DNA of 64,000 bases from Ketobacter sp036337295 (GTDB lineage Bacteria; Pseudomonadota; Gammaproteobacteria; Pseudomonadales; Ketobacteraceae): NCBI GenBank assembly GCA_036337295.1, contig JAYZEN010000007.1, forward strand, positions 558,001-622,000. Direction: 5' to 3'. The translations under genes were made by a program, and so were the position numbers. A model generated the notes under the pieces. That model was given only the letters and a program-made list of their open reading frames with translations. It searched no databases and was not told where the DNA came from. Of this stretch, positions 35,600 through 44,488 are shown in pieces (the first letter of the stretch is position 1; each line of letters opens with the position of its first letter).

Positions 35600-36292
35600 A
35601 TGAAAACGGTATTCATCACCGGCGCTGGCCGCGGCCTGGGCTTGGAATTCACCAAACAGTATCTGACTGCCGGCAACCGGGTGATCGCGACTGCGCGGGA
35701 CCCTGGGCAATCCGCGGGCCTGCAACAGCTGGCTCAGGAATATGGGGACAACCTCAAGCTGTATCCCCTGGATGTGACCGATGCCCAAAGCCGCCGCAAG
35801 GTTTCCACGGCAGTGGGAGACAGGGTCATTCACCTGTTGATCAACAACGCCGGCTATTATGGTAACAGCAACAGCCTGGGTTCCCTGGATGAAGCGGAAT
35901 GGGCCAAGGTGTTCCACATCAACAGTATTGCCCCGGTCAAAATGGTCGAGTTGTTGCGCTCCAACCTGGTGAACGCAGGCAGTGCCACCATTGCCATGCT
36001 CAGCAGCAAAATGGGGTCCATGGGGGATAACAGTTCCGGTGGAAGTTATATCTACCGCAGCTCAAAAGCCGCGCTCAACGCAGCGGCCAAATCACTGGCC
36101 ATAGACCTGGCCGCCGAGCAGATCAAAGTGGTGGCCTTGCACCCCGGTTGGGTGCTGACCGAGATGGGGGGCCCCAATGCGCTCATCGATACTACCACTT
36201 CAGTCAATGGTATGCGTAAGGTGATTGATGGCCTGAAGGCGAAGCAGAGCGGTGATTTCATCGCCTACGACGGTACCTTGATTCCCTGGTAA
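35600..36292 (+). CDS. Short-chain dehydrogenase/reductase
   Basis: A 230-residue classical SDR with cofactor motif TGAGRGLG (7-14), NNAGYYG, catalytic Tyr-Lys in IYRSSKAALNAA (YxxxK), a Ser-rich segment before it, and a PGWVLTEMGG loop. NAD versus NADP preference is not clear; Asp/Arg after strand 2 is ambiguous (ATARDPG suggests NADP). It resembles C-factor/sniffer-like SDRs, whose substrates are mostly unknown. The ApbE gene follows after 15 bases, probably in the same transcript. Confidence 0.9.
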   Translation: MKTVFITGAGRGLGLEFTKQYLTAGNRVIATARDPGQSAGLQQLAQEYGDNLKLYPLDVTDAQSRRKVSTAVGDRVIHLLINNAGYYGNSNSLGSLDEAEWAKVFHINSIAPVKMVELLRSNLVNAGSATIAMLSSKMGSMGDNSSGGSYIYRSSKAALNAAAKSLAIDLAAEQIKVVALHPGWVLTEMGGPNALIDTTTSVNGMRKVIDGLKAKQSGDFIAYDGTLIPW

Positions 36293-36307
36293 GGCGGCTG
36301 TGAGGTA

Positions 36308-37300
36308 GTGGGCGTGCGGTTATTGTGTTGGGTTCGCAGGTATTGGCTGATGCTGTTGGTGGCCTTCCCCCAGACGGTGCTGGCAGACTGGTTCAACCGC
36401 AAGGAGCCCATCATGGGCACCCGGGTGTTTGTGGAGATCTGGCAGGAGGAACCACAGCGGGCGCAGACTTTGATGCAGGGGGTGATGGATGAGATGGAGC
36501 GCATCAACCAGTTGATGAGCCCCTATATCGATTCTGCGGAAGTGGCGGTGGTGAATCGGGATGCTGGGCAGAAGGCGGTGCAGATCAGCCAGGAGTTGTT
36601 TGACCTGATTCTGAAAGCGAACCATTACAGCGACCTCAGTGACGGTGCCTTTGATATTACCTTTGCCTCGGTGGGGCACAAATTTGATTACCGCAAGCAT
36701 ATCCGCCCCAACCCCCTGGAGCAGAAAGCGGCGACCGAGCTGATCGATTATCGCCATCTGGTGCTGGACAGCGAAGCCCGCAGCATTGCATTCGATAAAC
36801 CGGGTATGCGCATTGACCTGGGGGGGATCGCCAAGGGCTACGCAGTGGACCGGGCGGTGGCACTGTTGCAGGCTGCCGGAGTGACCCATGGTATTGTTAC
36901 CGCCGGAGGAGACAGTCGCCTGATCGGGGATCATCGGGGCCGACCGTGGATGTTGGGCATCCGCCACCCGCGGGGGGAAGAGCATGTGATTACGTTGCCA
37001 CTGTCGGATTCCGCTGTCTCCACCTCGGGGGATTACGAGCGCTATTTCGAAGAAGACGGGGTGCGCTTTCATCACATCATAGACCCGGCAAAAGGCGACT
37101 CGGCACGGGCGTTGTTAAGCGTCACGGTGCTGGCGGACCATTCCGTGGACGCCGATGCCTTGTCGACCACCGTATTCGTACTGGGGCCGGAGAAGGGGCT
37201 GAAACTCGTCAATTCTTTGGCAGGGGTGTCGGCTATCCTGATAGACAAGGCAGGAAAGGTACTGTACTCGGATGATTTGGTGGATCCGACGATGCATTGA
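36308..37300 (+). CDS. apbE: ApbE, FAD:protein FMN transferase (exported)
   Basis: A 330-residue protein with an N-terminal signal sequence (CWVRRYWLMLLVAFPQTVLA) and the ApbE fold. It has IMGTRVFVEIW, a GAFDIT stretch, IDLGGIAKGYAVDRAV (FAD/Mg site), TAGGDSRLIG, HIIDP and a C-terminal DADALSTTVFVLG. It moves FMN from FAD to a Thr of target proteins in the periplasm, such as NqrB/C or RnfD/G, none of which is encoded here. The start codon is GTG at 36308, 15 bases after the SDR stop. Confidence 0.92.
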   Translation: MGVRLLCWVRRYWLMLLVAFPQTVLADWFNRKEPIMGTRVFVEIWQEEPQRAQTLMQGVMDEMERINQLMSPYIDSAEVAVVNRDAGQKAVQISQELFDLILKANHYSDLSDGAFDITFASVGHKFDYRKHIRPNPLEQKAATELIDYRHLVLDSEARSIAFDKPGMRIDLGGIAKGYAVDRAVALLQAAGVTHGIVTAGGDSRLIGDHRGRPWMLGIRHPRGEEHVITLPLSDSAVSTSGDYERYFEEDGVRFHHIIDPAKGDSARALLSVTVLADHSVDADALSTTVFVLGPEKGLKLVNSLAGVSAILIDKAGKVLYSDDLVDPTMH

Positions 37301-37375
37301 TGGGCAGGACATGGTATAACCGTTCCAACCAGTCGAATAAATAATAACAATAACCAGCGGACCCGTGGCTTTCCC

Positions 37376-39808
37376 ATGAATTCGTCACTGATGCTGCACG
37401 ATCCTGCCGAGGCGGGCCTACATTCTCCGAATTACGTTTTTGTTGCTGACCAACATCAGCAGCACATCATCTGTTCCAATATGGTATCCCCCCAGTTTCT
37501 GTTGACGCAGGAATCCCATGATGCGGATCTGTATCAGGCCTACCTGAGCGGCCCTGCCACCGCGGTTTTGCAGCTGAAAAACATCAAAGAAGATTTGGTG
37601 GATGCCATTGTAAAAGCCAATGAAACGTCGGAGGGCCGTTTATTCCGCTTTCGGGATGAACGGGGTTATTGGCGCTTCGGGCTGCTGGAAAACATCTTGC
37701 TCTATGGCGGTGAAGTGGCGCAGCAGGAATTTCTCTGCGGCGTTATTTCACGGATTCAGAACCCCGCCGCTTATATGGGGCAGGAGCCGTTGAGTGCCTC
37801 GCGCCTGGTGTGGGTGACTGATCTGGACCTGAGACTCACCAAAGTCAGTGGCGATTGCCGTACCCTGGGCTTTGATATGACCACGTTGTTGGCGTCCGGC
37901 CAGCTCAGTTTTCTGACGGAGGAAACCGGGGGCTTCCTGGAGTCCATCTGTCATGATCTGTTTCATCAGTCCAAGCCGGAAACCCGAGTCGTACGACAGA
38001 CCCTGCGCAGCCTGGATGGCAATGCGGTTTCGGCGACCATTCAGTTTTCCCTGTTGTTTGATGAGTTTGGCACAGCGATTGGTACTTTAGGCATGGCCGA
38101 GTTTATTCCCAGCCGGGAATTGCTGGAGAGCGAGCGGCAGCTGTTTTCAGCGACTTTTGACGCGGTCTCCGAAGGGTTCTTTATCACGGATCGCAGCGGT
38201 TTTATCCTGCGGGCGAATCCCGCCCTGTACGAACTCACCGGGTTTTCCCCGAAACAACTGTTGGGCTTGCACTGCAGTCATATCTGGCGCGGTCGCCATG
38301 GCCCTGAGTATTTCCGCAAAATTCGTCACTGCCTGCAGCGTGACAGCAAATGGCGGGGCGAGTGCGAATATATGCGGTGTGATGGCGAACTCCGGCCGGC
38401 CATCCTTAGTTTCAGCCAAACCCACAACCTGCGGCACGAAGTGCAGAACTATGTGGGTATGCTGATGGACATCGCCGACAAAAAGCGGGATGAAATGCGT
38501 ATTTACCGCTTGGCCCATTATGATTCCCTCACCGGGGTGGCCAACCGTTTGTTGTTCAACGAGCGTCTGCAGTTGGCGGTGCAGGCGGCGGAAGCAAACG
38601 GGCAGGCCATTGCGGTTCTGTTCCTGGACATGGACCGTTTCAAGCCGGTGAATGATTCCTTGGGTCACAGTGCCGGCGATCATCTGTTGAAAGCCGTGGC
38701 CCGGCGCCTGATGTACTGCCTGGGTGAAGGGGATACGGTGGCGCGCATGGGAGGGGATGAGTTTGCCCTGGTGCTGTGTGATCTGCCGGCGGAAGAGGCG
38801 GAGCAAACGGCGATTAAAATGGCGTCGCGGGTGTTGGCCCAGTTCTTTGCACCGTTTTTGATTGATGGCCGGGAGGTGTATTCCTCCTGCAGCATCGGCA
38901 TCAGTCTGTACCCGTATCATGGCCAGACGGCGGAGATTTTACTGCGTAGTGCTGACACTGCCATGTACGCAGCCAAACGGTCCGGCAAGAACAGTTATCA
39001 CTTCTATGACGATCACATGAACAAGCAAGCCATGGATCGCCTGATTATGGAAAACGCCATGCGCAAGGCGTTGGTGGGGGAGGAGTTCGATTTGTATTTC
39101 CAGCCCCAGTATTCGGTGCGCAATGGGGTGATGACGGGCATCGAAGTGCTGTTGCGTTGGGATCACCCGGTGTTCGGCAGTGTCCGGCCCCTGGAATTTA
39201 TTGACCTGGCAGAACAAACGGATCTGATCATCCCCCTGGGAGAATGGGTTTTTCAGCAAACCTGCGAAAAGATTGCCCGCTGGCAGCAACAGGGGGTGGT
39301 GTTTGGCCGGGTGGGGGTGAACGTTTCTGCCAACCAGTTCAAGCGCGATGATTTTGCCGAATGGGTGTTGTTCCAGGTGCAGCGATTCGGGGTGGACCCC
39401 GCTCATCTGGAATTGGAGATTACTGAGAGCGCCCTGATGGAGGATGTGGAGCACAGCCTGCACATGCTGGAACAGTTGCAACGGGCCAGGATTCGCATCG
39501 CGGTGGATGACTTCGGCACCGGGTATTCCTCGCTGAACTACCTGCGCAAGTTTCCCATCAGTACCCTGAAAATCGACCGGGTGTTCATCGAGGATATTGT
39601 GGAGAGCGAAGATACTCTGCAGTTGGCACAGACCGTGATCGCCATCGCCAAAAGCCTGAACTTGGGGGTGATCGCCGAAGGGGTGGAAACCTGGGAGCAA
39701 TACCGCCTGCTCAGTGAGCATGGGTGCGATGAAGTGCAGGGCTATTATATGAGTAGAGCCCTGTCCGAGGAGTCTTTGCTGGATTTGGTGGCCTGTGTGT
39801 CCGAATAG
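37376..39808 (+). CDS. PAS-GGDEF-EAL dual c-di-GMP enzyme
   Basis: An 810-residue soluble protein with an unassigned N-terminal region (~1-250), a PAS domain (~255-370, ESERQLFSATFDAVSEGFF onward), GGDEF (~385-545) and EAL (~560-800). The cyclase loop GGDEF (459-463) is intact, but the RxxD inhibition site is replaced by GEGD. The EAL domain has EVLLRW (590), NVSANQF, ELEITESALMED, DDFGTGYSSL, the lysine in STLKIDRVFI and EGVET, so phosphodiesterase activity is expected. Which activity dominates depends on the PAS input. It lies 75 bases after apbE without a terminator. Confidence 0.95.
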   Translation: MNSSLMLHDPAEAGLHSPNYVFVADQHQQHIICSNMVSPQFLLTQESHDADLYQAYLSGPATAVLQLKNIKEDLVDAIVKANETSEGRLFRFRDERGYWRFGLLENILLYGGEVAQQEFLCGVISRIQNPAAYMGQEPLSASRLVWVTDLDLRLTKVSGDCRTLGFDMTTLLASGQLSFLTEETGGFLESICHDLFHQSKPETRVVRQTLRSLDGNAVSATIQFSLLFDEFGTAIGTLGMAEFIPSRELLESERQLFSATFDAVSEGFFITDRSGFILRANPALYELTGFSPKQLLGLHCSHIWRGRHGPEYFRKIRHCLQRDSKWRGECEYMRCDGELRPAILSFSQTHNLRHEVQNYVGMLMDIADKKRDEMRIYRLAHYDSLTGVANRLLFNERLQLAVQAAEANGQAIAVLFLDMDRFKPVNDSLGHSAGDHLLKAVARRLMYCLGEGDTVARMGGDEFALVLCDLPAEEAEQTAIKMASRVLAQFFAPFLIDGREVYSSCSIGISLYPYHGQTAEILLRSADTAMYAAKRSGKNSYHFYDDHMNKQAMDRLIMENAMRKALVGEEFDLYFQPQYSVRNGVMTGIEVLLRWDHPVFGSVRPLEFIDLAEQTDLIIPLGEWVFQQTCEKIARWQQQGVVFGRVGVNVSANQFKRDDFAEWVLFQVQRFGVDPAHLELEITESALMEDVEHSLHMLEQLQRARIRIAVDDFGTGYSSLNYLRKFPISTLKIDRVFIEDIVESEDTLQLAQTVIAIAKSLNLGVIAEGVETWEQYRLLSEHGCDEVQGYYMSRALSEESLLDLVACVSE

Positions 39809-39896
39809 CTGATCTGGGTTCTGATTCCTGACATAAGCCCGTGCTAGGATGAGTCAAATAGTGTCGAACGAGCTCATTGAAAGAGCCCAGTAATGT

Positions 39897-41813
39897 ATGA
39901 ACTCAGCACCGCACGACCCCAGGCAGCCACCAGAGTCGACCTCGAGTCAAAAAGTTTCGAATGATTCGAGAGGCTCGGAACAGGACCCGTCACCGAAACC
40001 GGGCCATCCCCTGTTTGACTGGCGCCCCTTGTTTTTCACGTTATTCCTGTTTTCTCTCTACTATACGTTTTCCTTCCAGGGGGACGGTGGGCCAAAGACC
40101 ATTCCTTACACCCAGTTCAAGCAGCAGCTGTATAACGATGAGGTCGCCAGTGTACTGGTGCGGGGGCAGCAGATCAGTGGCCGCCTGCGTAACAGCGACA
40201 AAACCCAGGGCTACGATTTTGTAACCCAGAAGCCAGCGCTGCAGGATGACAACCTGCTGCCAACCATAGAGCGCCTTAACGTGGAGCTGGTGGCGAAAAG
40301 TGAGGAATTGCCCACCTGGGCTTCGGTATTGATCAACCTGCTGCCCTGGATTTTGATTTTCGGCTTTTTTGCCTACAGTAACCGTGCCCTGCAAAGCCGT
40401 ATGGGCGGGGGCGGTGGCCTGTTCGGGTTTTCCCGTTCCCACGCTCGTTTGTTTGAAAATCCTGAACAGGACGGCGTGACCTTCGACGAAGTGGCGGGCC
40501 TGGACAGTGCCAAACAGGATCTGCGGGAAGTCATCGAGTTTCTACGCAACCCTGATAAGTATCGCAAACTGGGTGCCAAGCTGCCCAAAGGCATTCTGAT
40601 GATGGGCCCCCCGGGTACCGGAAAAACCTTGTTGGCCAGGGCCACCGCAGCCGAAGCCGGCGTGCCTTTTTTCAGTATCAGTGGTTCGGAATTCGTTGAA
40701 ATGTTCGTGGGGGTTGGGGCCGGACGGGTTCGCAGTATGTTCGAACAGGCGCGGGAAAAGGCGCCGGCGCTGATTTTTGTGGATGAAATCGATTCAGTCG
40801 GCCGCGTGCGGGGCAGTGGTGTGGGTGGCGGTAACGACGAGCGTGAGCAGACTCTCAATCAGATCCTGGCGGAAATGGACGGGTTTTCCGGAGATGAGCC
40901 CATTGTGGTACTGGCGGCCACCAACCGGCCCGACGTGTTGGACCCGGCGTTGATGCGGCCCGGGCGCTTTGACCGCAAGATCACCATGGAGCTGCCGCAG
41001 AAAAAGGCGCGCCTCCAGATCCTGCAGGTCCACACCCGCAACAAGCCGGTGGCCGGGGATGTGGACCTGGAGCAATTGTCCAGCCGCACCATAGGCTTTT
41101 CCGGTGCGGATCTGGAGAACCTGGTGAATGAGGCGGCCCTGCATGCTGCCCGCTTGAATCAACCCGAGATCCGGCAAAGCGATTTTGAGTATGCCCACGA
41201 TAAAATATTGTTGGGATCGGAGCGCCAGGACATTCTCAACAATGAGGACAAAAAGCGCATCGCCTATCATGAGTCCGGGCACGCGTTGCTGTCCATGGCG
41301 CTGCCCCACGCTGACCCGGTCAGTAAGGTCACCATCATTCCCCGGGGGCGGGCGCTGGGGGTGACGGAGACTATGCCAGTTGAGGACCGTGTCAACTACA
41401 CCCAGGCCGTATTGGAAGACCGCCTCTGTGTGCTTCTGGGTGGCCGCTGTGCGGAGCGGGTGGTGTTCGGCAACGTCAGCTCCGGCGCGGCGGACGATCT
41501 AAAGCAGTGTACCTTGCTGGCCCGTCGCATGGTCACCCAATGGGGCATGAGCGAGACCCTGGGCCCGGTGCATTTTCCGCAGCACGAAGAACATCCGTTT
41601 CTGGGGATGGAAATTGCGGTACCCAAGGATTTCAGTGATGCCACAGCCCATTCCATTGACCTCGAAGTGGAAGCCCTGGTGAAAAAGAGTGAGGAGCGCA
41701 CGCTGACCCTGCTACGGGACAAGCGTGCCCAACTGGATGCCCTGGCCACTGCGCTGGTGGATCATGAAACCGTGAGTGCAGAGGAGATTGCACGCCTTAT
41801 TGAAAGCAGGTGA
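39897..41813 (+). CDS. ftsH: FtsH-family AAA protease, probable paralogue
   Basis: A 638-residue membrane-bound AAA zinc protease. It has a hydrophilic extension of about 40 residues, a first membrane helix (~45-62), a periplasmic FtsH_ext domain, a second helix (~140-160), an AAA module with Walker A GPPGTGKT (237-244) and Walker B IFVDEIDSVG, pore loop EMFVGVGAG, and zinc site HESGH (458-462). It degrades membrane and unstable cytosolic proteins. The usual partners of the housekeeping ftsH (rlmE upstream, folP downstream) are absent and the N-terminus is unlike it, so this is likely a second FtsH. The stop directly touches that of the next gene on the other strand (TGATCA). Confidence 0.92.
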   Translation: MNSAPHDPRQPPESTSSQKVSNDSRGSEQDPSPKPGHPLFDWRPLFFTLFLFSLYYTFSFQGDGGPKTIPYTQFKQQLYNDEVASVLVRGQQISGRLRNSDKTQGYDFVTQKPALQDDNLLPTIERLNVELVAKSEELPTWASVLINLLPWILIFGFFAYSNRALQSRMGGGGGLFGFSRSHARLFENPEQDGVTFDEVAGLDSAKQDLREVIEFLRNPDKYRKLGAKLPKGILMMGPPGTGKTLLARATAAEAGVPFFSISGSEFVEMFVGVGAGRVRSMFEQAREKAPALIFVDEIDSVGRVRGSGVGGGNDEREQTLNQILAEMDGFSGDEPIVVLAATNRPDVLDPALMRPGRFDRKITMELPQKKARLQILQVHTRNKPVAGDVDLEQLSSRTIGFSGADLENLVNEAALHAARLNQPEIRQSDFEYAHDKILLGSERQDILNNEDKKRIAYHESGHALLSMALPHADPVSKVTIIPRGRALGVTETMPVEDRVNYTQAVLEDRLCVLLGGRCAERVVFGNVSSGAADDLKQCTLLARRMVTQWGMSETLGPVHFPQHEEHPFLGMEIAVPKDFSDATAHSIDLEVEALVKKSEERTLTLLRDKRAQLDALATALVDHETVSAEEIARLIESR

Positions 41814-43268
41814 TCACCAATGGTATTGCACGGTGTAGGTGACGACCTTTTCCTGACCAGGTTTTAATTGGGTCTCAAACTCAATGGTCTGGCTGTCGGT
41901 TTTGGTAAAGGGCTCTGATTGATCTTTTATGCTCCAGTTGCTCCAACGATACAGCTCTTCCACCACGGTTACGGTCACTGCATCGGTTTTGCTGTTTTTC
42001 AGGGTGATGGCGAAGGATTCCTGGGCGCGGTTTTCACGGCTGTTCAGATTGAAATCCACGCGCTTGCGTTCCCCGCTCACATCAAAGGCGTTACCGGTGT
42101 ACACGGAAACCTTCGCATCTTTAGCACTGTGGTCAATGTTGTTTTCCCCCAGAAATTCTAGCTGCTGGTCGCTGCCTTGTTGGTAAAAGCGAACCCGGCC
42201 TTTGGGGAGGGGAATGCCCAAGCCATTGTCCTTGCTGTTTTTGAATTCACGATAGATCCAGACTTTGGGATTGCTGCCGGTGCCGTAGTTGGGATCGTTG
42301 CGGATGTGTTCCATATTGGGACGGTAGCGGCGATCAATCTGGGCACCGTTGTACAGGTAGCGGGTTTTTGCCGTGGCGCCGGCAGCAGTGATGAATTCCA
42401 CCTGCTTGCTTTCACCGTCGTTCAGGTCCAGCGCCCGCTGAATGCTGTACAGGTGATATTCATCCACGGTTTTCTCGGTGACCTGCGCGCCGCTGTCGGC
42501 CGCCAACATGGCCATACGTTCACGCCGTACGGCGGAGTTGTCCTGCGCCACTTTATTTACGTCCCCTGCCATCAATTTTACGTTGGCCTTGGCAAAACTC
42601 TTGCCGGACTGGTTATCGAAGGTCACCCAACCGATGATGTCCACTTTGTCGTTTTTCTCATTGGCGATGATGTTGTAATCCGCCTTCCAGCCAAGGCCTG
42701 CAGTAAGGTAGGCCAGCTCCGCGTTGACGTTGCCGCTGGTGTTGGATTCCAGCTTCAGATTCAGTGCCGGTTTCAGCAGCGTATCGTTTTTCAGGGCAGG
42801 AAACAGTGGCCGTCCGGGCAGGCCAAAACGGGTCTTGCCTTCCAGCTCGATGATCGGAGTGCCGGCATTGAGGCCGCTGCGGATGATTTTTCCGGGCAAC
42901 ACCAGGGTCTGATCGTTACGCTCGATCTCGAAGTCGATGGTCTGGCCTTCAAAATGGTTCAACAGGAGAGCTTCGTTCACCGGCAGGGACAGGTAGTTCT
43001 GTTCCAGAATGCGGAACGGTTTACCGCCGTCCAGGGGGCGGAACACTACCGAATCCGGCTCCAGTTGCTTGGTGATTTCCTGGTAGCTGATCTGGTTGAC
43101 ACCCTTATTGAGTTTCAGGTTCAGGGTGTCCCGCACCACCGCGAAGTTGTCGTTGTAAATGGTAAGGGAGGGGGCAGCCTGGGCTGTCAAGCTGTGAGCC
43201 AGGCCCGCCAGGAGCATACAGGAAACACATAAAGTATGGCGCCGGTACGCCGGGGTGAATTTCCGCAT
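41814..43268 (-). CDS. Exported DUF4139-domain protein
   Basis: A 484-residue protein with a signal peptide (AYRRHTLCVSCMLLAGLAHS, cut near AQA-AP) and a beta-rich mature part ending EKVVTYTVQYHW, the typical end of DUF4139 proteins. Conserved stretches are LTIYNDNFAVVRD, AELAYLTAGLGWKADYN and GWVTFDNQSGKSFANAVKL-like. Function unknown; the fold resembles mucoidy-inhibitor-like exported proteins. The ATG at 43268 precedes the signal peptide; the open frame continues 58 codons upstream, but that part is antisense to the dUTPase gene product and has no family resemblance. It follows the dUTPase by 25 bases. Confidence 0.88.
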   Translation of the reverse strand: MRKFTPAYRRHTLCVSCMLLAGLAHSLTAQAAPSLTIYNDNFAVVRDTLNLKLNKGVNQISYQEITKQLEPDSVVFRPLDGGKPFRILEQNYLSLPVNEALLLNHFEGQTIDFEIERNDQTLVLPGKIIRSGLNAGTPIIELEGKTRFGLPGRPLFPALKNDTLLKPALNLKLESNTSGNVNAELAYLTAGLGWKADYNIIANEKNDKVDIIGWVTFDNQSGKSFAKANVKLMAGDVNKVAQDNSAVRRERMAMLAADSGAQVTEKTVDEYHLYSIQRALDLNDGESKQVEFITAAGATAKTRYLYNGAQIDRRYRPNMEHIRNDPNYGTGSNPKVWIYREFKNSKDNGLGIPLPKGRVRFYQQGSDQQLEFLGENNIDHSAKDAKVSVYTGNAFDVSGERKRVDFNLNSRENRAQESFAITLKNSKTDAVTVTVVEELYRWSNWSIKDQSEPFTKTDSQTIEFETQLKPGQEKVVTYTVQYHW

Positions 43269-43293
43269 GATCGTTCCCTCAATGATATATGGG

Positions 43294-43905
43294 CTAGAGT
43301 GGGTAGCGTGCCTGTAGTTGGGTGTACACGGTGGTCTGCAGATCCGCCTGAGAGTCATCCAGGGTGGCCAGGATCTCCGCCAGGTGCTCGTTGTCTTCCT
43401 TGCCATGCCAGACTTTGTGGTAGGTGCCTTCCTTGTAACCATGGTCCTGACGGAAGAAATTCAGCACGTTTTTCCCGATGTACTGTTGATACAGTTCGAC
43501 CAGGGGGAAGTTACAGAGTTCCATCAACTGGCAGAACAGGGGGATGGAAAACCCCTTGCTGGTCAGGGTGTGTTGGGCCAGTTGTTCCACGGCCACGAGG
43601 AAATCCTGGGTGGTGTCTGCGCTCTGCCATTGGGAGGCCAACTCTTCAGCCAGTTCTTCAGCAGTCTTGCCGGAGGTCAACAGGATGCTCAGGCCAAAAT
43701 GCCAGATATCCACAATCTCCAGTTTGATCTGGTGGCTGTCCGGTGTTTGTTTCTTCCACCACTTCCAGCCGTGGTGGTCCATCAACTCTGCGCATTCCGT
43801 CCAGATCGCCCGGTACCACGCGTAGCCCTGTTGCTGCCACTGGGGGTGAACTTTACTGTTCATTTTGTCCTGCAGTTCAAGCATGCTGACAAAGGCCTGT
43901 TTCAT
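43294..43905 (-). CDS. Dimeric dUTP diphosphatase (all-alpha NTP-PPase)
   Basis: A 203-residue all-helical protein. It has E37-x-x-E40 in WTECAELMDHHGWKWWK and E63-x-x-D66 in LEIVDIWHF, the metal-binding pattern of the MazG-like dimeric dUTPases. It hydrolyses dUTP to dUMP, keeping uracil out of DNA and feeding thymidylate synthesis. The ATG at 43905 has TAGGAG upstream; a longer frame to 44016 exists but has no RBS and overlaps the DUF3592 gene. Together with the DUF3592 and DUF4139 genes it may form one transcript. Confidence 0.9.
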   Translation of the reverse strand: MKQAFVSMLELQDKMNSKVHPQWQQQGYAWYRAIWTECAELMDHHGWKWWKKQTPDSHQIKLEIVDIWHFGLSILLTSGKTAEELAEELASQWQSADTTQDFLVAVEQLAQHTLTSKGFSIPLFCQLMELCNFPLVELYQQYIGKNVLNFFRQDHGYKEGTYHKVWHGKEDNEHLAEILATLDDSQADLQTTVYTQLQARYPL

Positions 43906-43913
43906 GATGTCTC

Positions 43914-44306
43914 CTATTCGAATCCCAAAGACTGTAGGTTGCGATCCCGCTCCCGCAACAGATGCAACCCCGCGTACAGAACGATTAACCCGGACATGCA
44001 CAGATAGAGATGCCACCAGTAACTGGGCAGCACGGCAACGTATTGCTCCGGCTTAAGGGGATTTACGTAAACGGTATTGATGGGGGCGGCGTTCGGGAGG
44101 GGCGCGTTGATGGTGTAGCGTTTCTCGCCTACCTGATAGTAATAAGTACCGTTGACTTCGCTCAGTTCCACCACGGCCCAATCCTGCTTGGTCAGGGTCG
44201 CCTGCAGTAAGTACAGGCTCAACAGCAGGATGGTAATACCTCCGAGGATGGCGAGACAGGCAATAGCACGGATAACAGGATGCTTCTTCGGTGTGGGATC
44301 AGGCAT
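43914..44306 (-). CDS. DUF3592-like membrane protein
   Basis: A 130-residue protein with two membrane helices (about 15-37 and 97-115) around a small periplasmic beta domain with YYYQVGEKRYTINAPLP and VYVNPLKPEQYVAVLP. This matches the general pattern of DUF3592 proteins. No function is known. It ends eight bases before the dUTPase start. Confidence 0.78.
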   Translation of the reverse strand: MPDPTPKKHPVIRAIACLAILGGITILLLSLYLLQATLTKQDWAVVELSEVNGTYYYQVGEKRYTINAPLPNAAPINTVYVNPLKPEQYVAVLPSYWWHLYLCMSGLIVLYAGLHLLRERDRNLQSLGFE

Positions 44307-44381
44307 GGCAAGGCGGTGTCATAAACGTCTGGGTCTATGCTAGCCTGTCTCCACCCGTCACTCAATGCGCGAGAACCAATT

Positions 44382-44429
44382 ATGTGCGGTCGTTTCAATA
44401 TCATTGACGAGAAAGGGATGCAAGCCTGA
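44382..44429 (+). pseudogene. Fragment matching the N-terminus of a SRAP (YedK/HMCES) gene
   Basis: An ATG-initiated run of 15 codons reads MCGRFNIIDEKGMQA and then TGA. The start M-C-G-R-F with the catalytic Cys at position 2 is the invariant start of SRAP proteins, which cross-link to abasic sites in single-stranded DNA. The rest of the ~200-residue gene is missing. A second short frame overlapping by TGATG (44429-44485) reads ALECLQDEGDPVTITRH, whose origin I cannot assign. It sits in the spacer between two minus-strand genes and looks like a decayed relic. Confidence 0.45.
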
Positions 44430-44488
44430 TGGCTCTGGAATGTCTGCAGGACGAGGGTGATCCGGTCACGATCACCCGTCATTAGGCA

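Noticed and set aside
43269..43442. Upstream extension of the DUF4139 frame
   Set aside because: It would overlap the dUTPase gene in another frame and place 58 unlikely residues before a clear signal peptide.
43906..44016. Upstream extension of the dUTPase frame
   Set aside because: It overlaps the DUF3592 gene; the ATG at 43905 has a strong ribosome-binding site.
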